A stretch of 64,000 nt of DNA, taken from NCBI GenBank assembly GCA_949152475.1, contig OX424566.1, positions 14,097,177 through 14,161,176 on the forward strand, in the 5' to 3' direction. The position numbers and the translations under genes were made by a program. Shown in pieces: positions 42,570 to 55,590 of this stretch. Position 1 is the first letter of the stretch, and each line of letters opens with the position of its first letter. The notes below the pieces were generated by a model, which did not search any database, was not told the DNA's origin, and was given only the letters and a program-made list of their open reading frames with translations. Origin of the DNA: Terebella lapidaria. Lineage: Eukaryota; Annelida; Polychaeta; Terebellida; Terebellidae.

Positions 42570-42660
42570 TCGCCCAGGGCGCGAACCCCAGACCTCCCAC
42601 ACCGTGAGCCTCGATCACCGCTTCAAGAGCCACCAGTCCTACCCACTCGGCCACACAGGT
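42570..42660 (-). repeat. tRNA-derived SINE or tRNA pseudogene (Leu/Ser-like)
   Basis: The minus strand holds an A-box-like TGGCCGAGTGGGTAGGACT (about 42635-42653) and a B-box-like GGTTCGCGCC (42578-42587). Their spacing leaves room for a long variable arm as in tRNA-Leu or tRNA-Ser. The acceptor-stem ends do not pair, so a functional tRNA is unlikely. Confidence 0.7.
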
Positions 42661-42920
42661 GATAATATTACCTTGCATTTAGTCCTCGCCGCGCTAAGTC
42701 CAGGAAATGAAGGTTTGAAAATTTTGAGCCATTTTCGAGAACCGTAGGCCTTAAGTGTATGATTACCAATACCACATTTATAAACTCATATTTCATCAGT
42801 TTAAATTTCAATACATATGTGATGAAGGCCAATAAATGCTTTTACCATGCTTTACGTCCTTTCTAATCAAGTCTGCATTGCATGCGTCATATTGAAAGAT
42901 GTGTCTTGAACTATTATAGT

Positions 42921-42961
42921 CTCACTGGGTGGGAGCATAGGCAAGCTCCTACTCAGTGAGT
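42921..42961. repeat. short foldback
   Basis: CTCACTGGGTGGGAGC pairs imperfectly with GCTCCTACTCAGTGAG across a short loop. Confidence 0.6.
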
Positions 42962-45900
42962 CTTGTGATTTATTGTCTTTCATTGCGTTGAGAGGAACTA
43001 AATTCTGACCCTCTCTGTGATGATAAGACTGACCTCAAATTTGACATGGTTGATGACTTGAATTCGAAACATAATAACTCACAATATAAAATATATCTTC
43101 GATTTCTTGTACAAACAAGCACGATATTTAAAGTGTCCATTTTCTGACACCCTTCTTTTTGCCAACACTGTCTGTAGCTCAACTGAAATTTATTCAATAT
43201 TCCGTGTGATAATCGATACACCTCATAAAGTACCTGTAACACTTTATAATAACACTAGGTGTATTTTGTATCGACATATATCAATTCTATCATAACGCCT
43301 GAAGGAACCAGTAAGCTTATAAATAATGCCCCTCAGTTTTTAAATGAGGATGTCACAATGTACTCCGTGATGATGAGAACATACACCATGATGTGACTGT
43401 ATCTCATGAGGCACGGTTATCGATCGATAGATATTACTTGTAGTTGTCGGTATTGATCGATATATGTCGTCATCAATCGTCTTTTAATGATTTTCATAAT
43501 AACTGTCTGTTTTGGTAAGTTATAAGATCTATAACTGTTTTACATGACACTAGTCAACAATTTTGCACATGATAATTAAATCAAAATCAAACGTTAGCGA
43601 ATAATAATAATACATTCCACGCAAACATTCCACTTGACTGGTGATTGAAATTGAAAATATCACGAAAACCTTGCAGTCGTCGTTGAGAATGTGTTGAAAT
43701 CTGGAATGTTGATCCGAACTGATCGAGCAATTCCTGCCCCGCATGCGCATGAAGTATAGTCACCTTACCGGCTTACAGGTCACATAATTGCCATAATTTC
43801 TCCTGTAGCCTATGATAATGATTCATAACAGATTATTTTTATTCAGTTTTAATAAGACCTATAATTGGTGTTTCAGTGAAATAACTGACTACGTTTGAAA
43901 ACTTTATATCTTTTATTTTGGTAACACAAAATATTTGCTCCAAACATGACAAGAACATTTATGAACATTCAGCAGGACACTGGCAGGACGGTTGCTAAGG
44001 TAAACAATAAACATGACTCGTGTGGGAGGTTGGCGGGTGATGTGTCGACCAGTAGAGGCAAAGTATCACGATGGACCTTGTCTAACAGGTCAAAACCCTC
44101 GAGATACAGCGATGTAAACAAAATGGATGCGTTTATCGAATAAAAAATTCGTCTGAAATTATTTGACATCTACATTACAAGATGACATTTCATCTGCAGA
44201 CGCATAGATCTACTTTCTGAGTATCAAAAGTCAGTTTGATCGTTTAACTTTATACGTTTTTAAATAGGGTTCATGGTTCAGATTATTATTCTATTTCCCT
44301 ATTTAAAAAAAAAAATCTGAATCGCGAATGAACATCTAGGCTAATACTGTTGTATGAAAAATACCAGAGCATAAATAGTTACATTATTACTAGATCTATA
44401 TAATGTTATGGGCGATAGGCCTACATCAATAGTGGGTAAATTGAAATCTTGTTGCCAAAATTTTGAAATTGGACCAATATTACTATATTCAAATTTGAAA
44501 CTTGGAGCTTTGAACCATGTGATACAACGAAGCGGGTCGACATCAGTTATGCAAGTTAGCTGTCCGATGTAGTTCGATATTCAGACGCTTTTGACGTGTG
44601 TCAAATGACGCTATCTTTGACCTTTACTAGATGTGAGGGCCTATAATATCAAGTATCTCCCACACTATGATTGTTGACCTAGCCACGGTTTGTTTTGTTA
44701 GGCGACCAGACACAAACATTGACGTGTTAGTATGATCATAAAAATCAAAATAATTGCAAAACCGTTTTCGGCACGTGAGATTTATCAGCTAGATTCTTGT
44801 AGATATTGCCATCTTTCGAAGTTATGTTATTATACTGACTTATATTCCTTTTCGTGTACAAAATGCTACTTCAACATGGAGAGTGAGTCCCTAAAAATAT
44901 CAGATTAATTACTATTAAATTCCTGTATCTCAAACTTGAGGTTGGAACAATATGGTTGCCAGATAGATATTAACTTGTCATCTACAGCAACGTGCAGATC
45001 ATGATAAATTTACAACGATATTCGTGCTATCCACGTGCGGCCGTATGGTCGTAATTTGTTACTATTACAGGTTATTTTTTGTCGTTGAAACGAAAGATAT
45101 TCCTTTTTGCCAAAACAAAACGAGCAGACATGTGGGTATTTGCCAATGAAACCGGCAACATTTTGGGTCCTTTCCACAAAATTTACCTCATGGTCAATTC
45201 GACTGTAAACTTCAGAAAACCCCTAAAAGCCAGACCATATTAGTACATCACCATGCATGCTTTGACACGAACCACTAACTGATGATGCAACAATTATAAC
45301 GCGGAAGTGGCCCAAGGTAATTTTTCCATCACCTAAGTGTCTCAAGTTTACGGGACATAGGACCACTCTCCTGGGTCAGACACGAAGACTGTACTCTATG
45401 TTGAAGTGATTTTTTTCACTACACTTAAGGAGTATTGCACCATCGCATGAAATATCATAACTCGTTAATCTCATTACTGATTAACTTGGTGCGTTGATCT
45501 TGCGGACAAAAACAACATCGTTAATTAGCGTATAATGACATATAAATTATTTATTATTTACAGTGGTAAACCACAGTGATTATTAGCATAATTTATAGTA
45601 ATTGTATTGTGTATTAGTACAAAATATGCCATGTTTCCTTTAAAAAAAAAAAAATCATTGTATAATTTGATGTGTTAGGATATGTATCCACAGTGTTACA
45701 TTTTAGAATAGCTGATTCGTGAAATTGAAAGTTGTTATCATTCATTACCGGAGATCTATAGCCCCATCCCTTTTCAATCTGTGAAAGGAAGTATTAGGAG
45801 TTGGACGAGATTATGTTATAATATAAATATCACTGGGTCCTGAAAATGTCCATAGGTCAATATATGGGACGTTGGTCACAAGAAAATGCGTCATATGGAG

Positions 45901-46871
45901 AAAGTTATACCATCTAAACTTTCGTCGAATTTCGTCGAATGTGACGCATGCGCAAACATACAAATATTAGATAACTTGAGTATTATGCACACACATTTAT
46001 GCATAAATTAAAAGATATTCATACATCGTACAGTTTTATGTACTCAGCATATCATGTTCAGTTCAAGTTTCAAATCACGCGACTGAAAACGCCTCGTCTT
46101 TTATAAATATGTGGACTTTTATTTCCACCGGATTTACATAACTATGACCTAGCCTTCGTCGACAGAATAAATGTTCCAGACAGGAATATCACATCACGAA
46201 TTTCTGGTGGCTTGAGAGGATTGCGATACCAGTACTGCCTTTTCCTAATGATTTTATCAATTTCTTTGAATGTTTAATCTTGACTATGTCACCGCTACGT
46301 GAGTACGATATATACCACATGTTCAGATAAATAACTAACATTCAATCGTTAATTTTTTACAACAAACATATTAATACACTTTTCTAATGATATATATTGA
46401 TCAGCATCGGACTACAATCATTATTACCACGTAATTATTACGGAATGCAACATACGAAGATGCATTCCAATATCAACTCATTACACGAGAATATTTGGCA
46501 AGCCGAGAATATTCTGAAGATTATATGGGTGGTGGCGAAAAAGTCTTCTCGATCTGGACATTGTCGTCTCAAGATTATGCGCTATGAAAGATACAATAGA
46601 TTAAATCACGTTTTGATGGTCATATCATTACATTAGCGTCACCCCACGCGGTTGCAAGAATGTATAGTATTCACACCATTGTATAACAATGTAACGGTTC
46701 GTTATAGTTATAATTATTGTCGAAATAATTATGTTTGCAATGTTTGCACCTGCATGTATCTAGCTTTGCCGTGCCGATAAAATCATCGTTTGGGGGCCAA
46801 CTTTATCTTTAGAGAGAATTAAGATAGTATACATGAAGCCAACGCCTTACTGCTGATTGCAAAAACAAAAA
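42962..46871. other. no gene recognised
   Basis: AT-rich. A plus-strand frame at 43946-44143 (66 codons, ATG start) has mixed composition and no recognisable motif. I could not connect it to other exons. Confidence 0.35.
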
Positions 46872-48000
46872 TTAGCCCAAGGGCTAAGATAGGTTACCGG
46901 ACAATTTTGGTTTTAAGCATTGTAGGTGACATATGACTTTGAGATTTACCAATCAAGGTCATCTTTGTGAATTTCAATGTCTCCATTAGGTATGCTGCAT
47001 ATGACTTCATATGTGTTCATAATACAAACATATAAGCTTTATCAACAAGTATTTCTTTCGTAGAGGCCAATTTAAGATTTTGATATTTGCCCTTCAAGGT
47101 CGTTAAAGGTCAAGTTCAAGGTCACCAAAAGATGCGCCATTTATACATGACTTTTTATAGGCTTATACACAATCCTAACCTGTATGGGCGAAAGCTTCAG
47201 AGGCCACTTTCAAGAATTCAAGCCATACATTTAGCACTCAAGGTCATCCAAGGTCAAAATCAAGATCATCATTAGTTGTTCCATATATGACTTCCTATAT
47301 GTTCATAATGCAAACTGAAGCTCTATCTACATGCATTTCATCTGTAGAGGCAAATTTGGGCATTTTTTTCCCCCAAAATGGCTGTTTTGACCTTTCAAGT
47401 GGTAATATTCAAGGTCACCTCGCAATTCGCCATATATGACTTCCTGTTTTAAACTGCCAATATCTAAGCTCTATCTTCAAGCGTTCTATGAGTACAGTCC
47501 TGGCAGCTCCCATTATGAAAGGAAAAAGTGCCGAATTTTTTTTTCAAAGGGTGAAATTTTTTCTTTTGCCTAGAAATGTAACGCGATTCGGGGCAAAACA
47601 TTTTTTTTCGCCGACCCGTTCAAAATTCAAAATGGCCGCCACACGGAGACCGGCGATTCAAGGGCAACAAAACTTATACACATTTCAGAGGTACATTCAG
47701 GGGAATCTTTTGAAGCAAAAATATCAAAATTGATCAGACAGTTTTTGAGAAAGTGGCCGCCAAAGTCCAAAATTGGCCATTTCTCGTCAAAAATGACCGC
47801 CATTTTGAGAAAAATGCGAAAATAAAAAAACTAAAAAATAACCCCCTCTTGAAATATGTTTAGGCAGCTTTGTGCAAAATTTCAGGAAAATCCGCCTGTA
47901 AACTTTAAAGATAAAAATTTGGACGGACGACGGAAGACGGACGGACGATGGACGCAACGCGACGGCAATAGGTTATCGGATCATAGGTCCGTTAACCTAA
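46872..48000 (+). repeat. interspersed repeat with AAGGTCA and GACGGACG motifs, copy 2 and extension
   Basis: 46872-47135 repeats the landmarks of 15409-15690 in the same order (TTAGCCCAAGGGCTAAGATA first). The block then continues through 'aaggtcatccaaggtcaaaa', 'aaatggccgcca' and 'ggacggacgacggaagacgg', ending near 'ggttatcggatcataggtcc'. Both ends contain ATAGGTTAyCGG. No coding capacity was found. Confidence 0.7.
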
Positions 48001-51000
48001 AAGCACAAATTCGGCAACTCGTGTATAGACTGGAATGATGAATGTACTACATTTTATTGGTAATCAACTTTGCTCATTTGTGAATTTCCGATGTACTTGT
48101 ATCACGTGAAACACGGATGTTTTTTGCGACAGCATTCAAAAAATATATTTATTCAAAATTGAGAGTAAAGTGAAGTCAAGCATCCGTCGAAGTGATTTGC
48201 GGCTATAATAGTGAGCATAGCAAGGAACGAAAACTCTTTAAACCTTATAAAATAGTGATTCAAGTGGCGTGAATAAACTGTCATACTCGCGTGACTTATA
48301 ATATCTCGACATTCACGTGTGCATAATAATAATAAAAGTTTTACCACATCGGGTGAGATGAGCTTATAGGTGGGCTGATTACTCGCTTATAATACGTTTT
48401 ACAAAGTGCACGTGAGTGATTGACAGCATTCGATCGCGGGACAGATGAATCACAATTTTGAAGTGTTGAATTTCCACTCAACTGCTTTGTGTGATTCCGA
48501 ACTATCTTAGTGTGATTCCTATCTATAGTTAATCAGTAAGGCAGATGAAATGAGTTACTAGTAATCAATGGGACATCGAAAGCTTCGTGGAATAGAGTAG
48601 CTGTCTGGGCAGTTCACGCGGTTGTACATCATTTTTGAAAACTGCAAGTTGGTGCCAAACATGCGAAATGATATATCAATTGTATTTTTTTGTACGTGAG
48701 ACTATCTGGTTTGTAAAGGTTTTCTTATAAACACAAGGAGATAGGATGAACCATGTGTTAAATAAAAGTGTGTGAAAAAATAGAAGGGTGGAAATACAAT
48801 ACAAGCAAATAGATTTGTTCCTCTCTTTATCTCCTATGGCTGCTAGATTTCAGTCGACGCACGTTCAGAACCACAAATGCTATTGTGTTGCTCCCAGCTA
48901 CATGTTCTCAAAATTGCATTGTCAATGGACAGCGCATGAGAGAGTTCAATGCCCGGAGACAAAATCACGCCGGTTACACGCCTGCCGCCTTGATTCGTGT
49001 GATAGTGACAACCGCGCGTCTGGCTGATCACGTGATCGCATGGTTAAATCTCGTCAACATCAATCAACAACGATCCAAGCTGAAGCATAAAATAGTAGTA
49101 AGTAGTTGGTATCACGTTTCAAAATTGTATTTTTCAATGACATTGAGCCTGATGTGGTCGGTCATTTGTGTTAGGTTGTTTTGCAACTTAAGCCTGTACA
49201 AGCCCGCACTCAAAATAATTTGTTTTGTCGATAAAATATATAGTTGGACAATGATAGCTCAATGTCCTTGACGCTCATAAATGTAGGCCCTAATTGAAAA
49301 ATAAAGCATAGCCCCTAATGAAATAAAGTATATTTTAAGGACGCAATGTGTGTTTAAAAACAAAAATAATACATGTGTTTACAGTGCACAATACCCCAAT
49401 CCTTTTTTATAGTGTTCAGAATTTGCATGCATATGAAATATGTCCAGGGCAAAAGAGCCTACGGCTGGTCGAGCAGGTATATTTTCTAACCATAACTTAT
49501 TATGGTTACAGTATTATGTTATATTTGATACTTGCCTCGCTGCAGCTCATTTTAGTAATCAAAATGATAACCTACATTCACTTTGCACCCTTTTGAGAGA
49601 CATTGCATTACAAACACCCGATTTTATTCTATTACTATTTCACCTGCCCTCACTCTCAACATATACGGATGTTCCAAACTTAGCATAGAGCATGGTATGT
49701 TTCATTTTGTTTTTGTATTCATAATGGATTGCTAGTGTATGTACATTTTTTCAGTCTCGATCGTGCAACGAGAGGTCAATGGCCCAAATGTTACGCTATA
49801 GGTCTACACTTCGTATCATTGTATATGTATGTCTATGCTCCGTATGGTGATGAACAATAGACATTCTTCTTGTACGTGACGAGTGCCTTGCTGTGAAAAC
49901 TGACGACCGTGAAAGTGTCAAATTCATGAAAGACTATATATAGAATGTTAAGGTAATGAAACCAGTAAAACATATTTAAAAAAAAAATATTTAGAAAGTT
50001 TTGAATAAATCCGTGAGTAGACATGACGTGGCGGGTACCATTCGTTTAACTTTGAAGAGCACAAATGATACGTGCCATATTAAATTATCACGTGCATCTC
50101 TGATTTCGGATAAACAACATTCATCCTGGTTATATTTTTAGAAATTCAATCCATGTCTCTGATGTATCATGAGTTTCTATATATAGCGCTCCCTTTTTTT
50201 GGTCTACGTTTTGTATACACACGGATATATATCATGTTAACTGTCAAACAAAAAAGTTTTATCAGTCAAACTAAATGGGCACAATGATTTTTTCCTTTAT
50301 TTTGCATCTGAATACATGTCATTTCAATGCTCCAAACTACAGATTTAAGTGTAGTTTTCAAGTCGATTTCGCGCGCGCTTTGTCGCATGTTATTTTCACA
50401 CATCCAAGTTATTTTCACACATATAAGTTATTGCGCCTACTACTAGTAATTAATTACCTTTATTATCACGAGCGGAAGGCCCATTTTCTGACACTAGCAC
50501 ATCCTGCTGATTTGGCTGGTAACGACAGGCCCTCAATCATATAAACACCATGCAGTTTTTTTTTGCGACTGCATGGAAGTTATTCAACAATAAGTTGATA
50601 ATGAATTGTCCATCCTATAAATAACTGGATGCGTAATGAGGCAAAGGGTCGTGGATTTTCCATGTTGGAAATTCGGCGATTGTATATTTTACATTTGCAT
50701 GCAAATTGTAACGATATTCTGTCTGTTTTCGTGACTGAAATATAAGTCAAGATTTTTTTTTTTGTTTCGCGCACCATGCACGTATACTGAACCTGAGATG
50801 AGATAAAACAAAGTGCTGAGTCATCCTAAAATTATACTGTATTTGGAATTCACTGCACATTTTGCTGACCAACATGACTTCAAACAAATCATCAAAATTT
50901 TTTATGATGCAATTATGACATGGAAAGTAATTATGACTACTTCTTCATTGTATGCAATATTAATGTAATCTTAGTGAGAGAGGATGTGTTTTTGTGATTT

Positions 51001-53108
51001 AAACAAAAAAAAATCCGATTTTAAAAATTTTACACAATATAATTAAACGTCAGCTTGGAAAAAAACAGTACATTACATCGTACTAGGGGTGGAATATTTT
51101 CTAAAATCCAATGCGCATGCAGAAATCCAATGCAGTTGGGTAATACCCACAAATAGAAATTACACACTCTAGCAAATTATGTGATCAAAGTACGAACATG
51201 ACGTATAAGTCTGGTGTTGCTTCGCTAGTATTTTTTTTCTCGTTAACATAACTGCTTCAAAATAGCAATGACGCAAACGCATAACCTACAAGGCAGTATC
51301 TTACAAAGAAGATATTAAGTTTGCGATCTTTGTTCTGTTATTGGTAAACGAAAACTGCAAAACTACAAAACCTCCTTTTCCCACAGACACAATATGGACC
51401 CATATTTCAATCATATGCACGTTATTGTGTAAGCATTCTTTTTGGCACTAAGCTCAGAGTTTTCCTCTAAAATTCCGACTGTAGATACAGCCACATTCGC
51501 AGGTGCCACGAGCGAGGCAAGAACTGCGATTTTTTGTTTTGCTGGAAGAATAGGCGAGACTCATTCAGAGACATCCAACCAGCTGGATGTGAAGTGATTG
51601 TGTTTGTTGCTGAGAGAGCATCTCATTTGCATTTTTGCGTGAACAGTGAACCTGCCGCGCGCTCGGATTTCTGTGTCCAATGACTGTGCACATTTTACAG
51701 TACAGTACGATATATGTGAAATGAAACGTTGCACGATCAAGGTTAAACAGGAGATGATATATTATCTTGAAACGAGAAATGATCACTGATCAACAAATAT
51801 TTGTTCATAGCAACAACAATACATCACAATCTTTATCGAATAAACTTGTTTAGGTAAATAATATCCTTTTAAAATACAAATATTATTATTTCATAATAAG
51901 CTTTTTTGATAATAACAATAACAAGCACAAATCATTTGGTATTTTTCCATGCACATTCCTTATCTTTGCCTGATTCTATGTGAGAGGGTGCGGAAGGAAG
52001 GCCGAACATTGTCACTATGAAACATTACCTATATATCACATTTCTAAATGTACCCTACAAAACGGACACTCACTCCTAGCTGCCAATATTACGATCTGCC
52101 CACACCAAACTCGATTACATTGAACATTGGCACAAAACAAACAAACAAACAAACATTGTCTTATACGTCAATGTATCCTTGACTTTGCACGCCTTACAAA
52201 TCGAGGGTAGAGCAATCGACCAGTAAGATTAGCACACATACAACCTACACTCTCTTCTTGTACCATATAACTATTGGATACGGTAGTTAAACTTGGTGCA
52301 TGTATCCATACACCAAAAAAATACATACCATGATTTATTTCAGTTATTCTAAGTGATCATATAATATCCGCGAAAGTCTCATTATTTTGCTATAATTAAA
52401 GGTGAACAACACAACAAAATTTAAGAGTTGAATTTAATTTTAGAATTTACATTGTTTACAAAGCCAACACAGAACGTGGTTGATGTTCTAACTAGAATAT
52501 AATTACTATTGTCTGTTCCAAGTACATATTTATATGAACTTTTCGCGATATAAATATTATTATTTCGAACGCCTTCTTTGCAAGCGCAATACTATATGGT
52601 TGACATCTCGTAAGATGGGTAACAAAGTAGGTTCAGATTCTGCTTTATCGTCGATTTGGTCTCGCCATGTGCAAAATCTGCACAGTGGGTTGATTTTGTT
52701 ATCTCGTTCATGGCCAGTGACGTGGTTTCTAAATATAGAGCTTTTTAAGGGCCATAAAACCCACGAGTATCCACTGTAGGCGTCAATTGGTTGCCTGCAA
52801 ATGTCGGTCAAAGCATCAAATGAAAACAATACAATCTATCTTGCTACGACGAAATGTCAACCTCGAAAACGGTACGGTCTCGAGTCGTATCAACCCCGTC
52901 GACAGTTCGTACTGTGGTCAACGCGCGTACGTGGGACACTTTGACGTAACGACACTCCAAAAATTATTGTCTGAAGTCAAACAAATTGGGCAAATTGAAG
53001 ATAATTGGTCAATATTTGAAGTGGTGATAGCGATGGGGATAATATTTCCGGCTTAGAGCTTCCTTTGACGTATGTTGTTCTGTCGTTCACATGGTGATGG
53101 CCACGTTG
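48001..53108. other. no gene recognised
   Basis: A long AT-rich stretch. Frames at 48.8-49.3 kb and on both strands at 52.5-53.05 kb are open for 80-130 codons but show no domain, no conserved partner in the window and no convincing splice signals. Confidence 0.4.
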
Positions 53109-53120
53109 TAGTAGTAGTAG

Positions 53121-53180
<60 letters not shown>

Positions 53181-53240
53181 GAATAAGAAGAAGAAGAAGA
53201 AAAAGAAAAAGAAAGAGAAAAAAAGAAAATAAGAAAAAAA
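53109..53240. repeat. compound trinucleotide microsatellite (GTA)n(ATA)n(AAG)n
   Basis: Tracts of GTA, then about 22 units of ATA/AAT, then AAG/AAAAG-rich sequence. The open frames across it are low-complexity artefacts. Confidence 0.95.
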
Positions 53241-54225
53241 GAAGAAAGCAGCCAACCCTGGAATGGATCAAAATATGCTTGTTTCTCCTATTCATTTAAA
53301 AGGGTCTGAGCATGCAAATTAAATGAAATTGAAGTACTTGAAAAGCAAAAAAATATATAAAAAACCTAGTGAAAATTGCTGATGTCTATATTTGAACAAT
53401 ACCCTGAAACTAATTCGGCGAAAGTGTCCTTCCAAGAAGCGAGAAAGGCCCAGAATCTAGATGATGACATAAATGATCGTATATTGACTGTCTGAGTAAT
53501 GTATTAAACCACCTGTGTGATAACAGACATGTTTTATTGCACGGCTTTCCTGATCCGTGGAAGGCGCTGGAAATTTTCGTTAGTCATCGAAATTAACAGC
53601 ATTAAACTCTACTCAGAACTAACCCCTGTCTCGTCACGGTGTTAGTTACTAATTGTTGTTATCATGCATTAGTATAAAGTACAGTAAACAAAAAATAGTT
53701 AATTGTGTCGTATCATGGAAACTGGAGAGCTGCCAAATTAACTTGTCATATCAGTGTCAGGCTTGATAAGGGGCCATCTCATATTTCTCATAAGATAGCA
53801 AATGGTGTTTTCATGTGCACCGTACTAAATAATGCTATTCAAGATATATCCCGATCAAAAGATAAACTCGGTGTTAGATTATGTAAAATATGTTTAAAAT
53901 AACGTGGACATTTTGCGTGTTCGTTTTTGTTTTTGCAAACTGATAGCTCATGTTTCACTTCAAATTATGTACATGGCCTTATTTACAAGCATGTGGTTGT
54001 ATTTTATATCGCAGATTCACATGCAAAATTATCATTTAAATAGTTGTTTTGTTATTTCACAACGTGCAAATACATTTATATTCAACATACTCATATTAAT
54101 CCGATATTTTATTCACTCACCGAAGTTTTGTATACTTTTCTATAGTTTGGAGACGGGCCCCTCTCTTAGAAAATTATATTCTCGCACCATATAACCTCTG
54201 TTCGCGAAAAAAATCAATTATAAAC
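53241..54225. other. no gene recognised
   Basis: AT-rich, with short open frames only. Confidence 0.35.
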
Positions 54226-54332
54226 GGGGGGTTGGGGGGGGGGGGGCGTTGGTGGTCATATCTGGTCATATCTTATCACAACTGTGTGTACATTGCGCAT
54301 AGTAGTAGTGGAAGGTGGGGGGGGGGGTTGAA
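54226..54332 (+). repeat. G-run clusters
   Basis: Two clusters of G runs (54226-54247 and 54315-54328, runs of 6-13 G). They have quadruplex potential on the plus strand. Confidence 0.7.
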
Positions 54333-54579
54333 GGTTGAGTGGCGGGGTGCAGTTTCCAAGGAGAGCGGCCCCCAATCCTCTATCGTAATTTCCACCGCCG
54401 TCCTGTGAACGGGTGACATCCACGTTACCAGACAGATGGTTATACATTTCATTCACCAGTTCACGTGGGATTGGCCCTGGCGAGGCGGTGTGTCCAAACA
54501 TGATATTTTTTTCTTGGCTAGCTGGTGAGGTCACGTGTTAATATGTTGCAATCTCTAGCCTATCAGCATCCGGGCTGGT

Positions 54580-54790
54580 CAGTGTATATATATGAGCGCC
54601 CGGTTTGTGATGAGCCAGCATTTACTGAACTACAAACCAAGATAGAAGAAGAAAGAAGGAAGCGAAGAAAGTCGATAAAAAAAGCGTGTTTGACCCGACG
54701 AGAAGAATATTTGCACAAAGAACAAGCGAAAAACTACAGCAAAGACAAGTTCGAGAACGCATAGAAAGCAACAGAAGGCAGTGATACAAG
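54580..54790 (+). other. possible promoter and first exon of the 55-kb gene
   Basis: GTATATATATG near 54583-54593 could be a TATA box. A lysine/arginine-rich region follows, ending in AAACG before GTGAGT (about 54813), a good donor. The frame that splices into exon 2 lacks an ATG, so it would be 5' UTR. The separate 73-codon ATG frame (from about 54543) ends at 54764. Confidence 0.35.
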
Positions 54791-55154
54791 CATTTAAAAA
54801 GCATATTACAAACGGTGAGTTTATTGTGATCTTTTAGGGGTATTGATATCATTCGAAGCAGATCGATAGCGATTAGCGAGTGATGATTTGATTGTTAGGC
54901 TGGACAATCGAGGCTAAACTATTGCAACGAGATGCTTCGTTTTGTTTCATTGTACTCTAAATTAAAGTAGATGCTGTGCGATTTGTCTGAAATTTTTTAA
55001 TGAATTTTCATTGATATTCAAAAGATGAACTTCGACCCATAATGATTGTATGAATCAATTGGAGACAACGTCAATGAAATTTGCAGGAATATATATTATT
55101 TTTGTTGTTCTTCCAGAAAAGGAAATAATCTTCACTTTGGAAGAAAGCGTAAAG

Positions 55155-55590
55155 ATGGCCGGAGTATTTAGTACGCACATCGCTAGCCAATCCGTGACCC
55201 ATGACAACAGTGACGTCACGGCCAATCATCCAATCATCATCAGTGATATGGGTAAGTGTTAAGTTTTAATTACCACATGAATACAGATGCCAGTAGGCCT
55301 ATTGTGAACTTCATGTTAAGTCAAGAAGATAATTAAATAATCGCTAATTATTTATTCAAGAAAGCATAGGTTGAGTAAAGAGTCAAAATTTGAATGTGTA
55401 CATGATGCAATGCTACTAGTATTTCAATAGAGACAAGTTAAGTGCATGTACTTGACCTGAAACAATATTGACATTTTCTCACTTTTTTCCTATTTCAGAC
55501 ATACCATTTCCTTTTGTGGATGTCTACAATCAAGCACGATTCGTTGTTGGCGACTCGCGCATGCGCCTCGAGAGTGGTCGTGGATCTTGA
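55155..55590 (+). CDS. small candidate gene, 62 aa, paralogue of 40854-41316
   Basis: The coding exons are 55155-55251 (exon begins at acceptor 55117) and 55499-55590, joined in phase 1 (GTAAGT donor, TTTCAG acceptor). The protein runs MAGVFSTHIASQSV, then NHPIIISDM at the junction, then DIPFPFVDVYNQARFVVGD, and ends GRGS. The block ISDx|DIPFPFxD and the intron phase are shared with the minus-strand gene at 41 kb. A CRE (TGACGTCA, 55211) followed by two CCAAT motifs lies within the first exon, which could mean the exon overlaps a promoter. The family is not recognised. Confidence 0.4.

Noticed and set aside
42570..42660. Functional tRNA-Leu/Ser gene
   Set aside because: The A and B boxes are good but the acceptor stem ends do not pair, so a SINE head or pseudogene fits better.
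52560..52829. Non-LTR retrotransposon reverse transcriptase tail (CRFC-containing minus frame)
   Set aside because: The cysteine spacing does not complete a recognisable zinc knuckle and no RT or endonuclease motifs lie nearby.
53052..53299. Open frames rich in Leu, Ile, Lys and Arg at 53.0-53.3 kb
   Set aside because: They are translations of the trinucleotide microsatellite.
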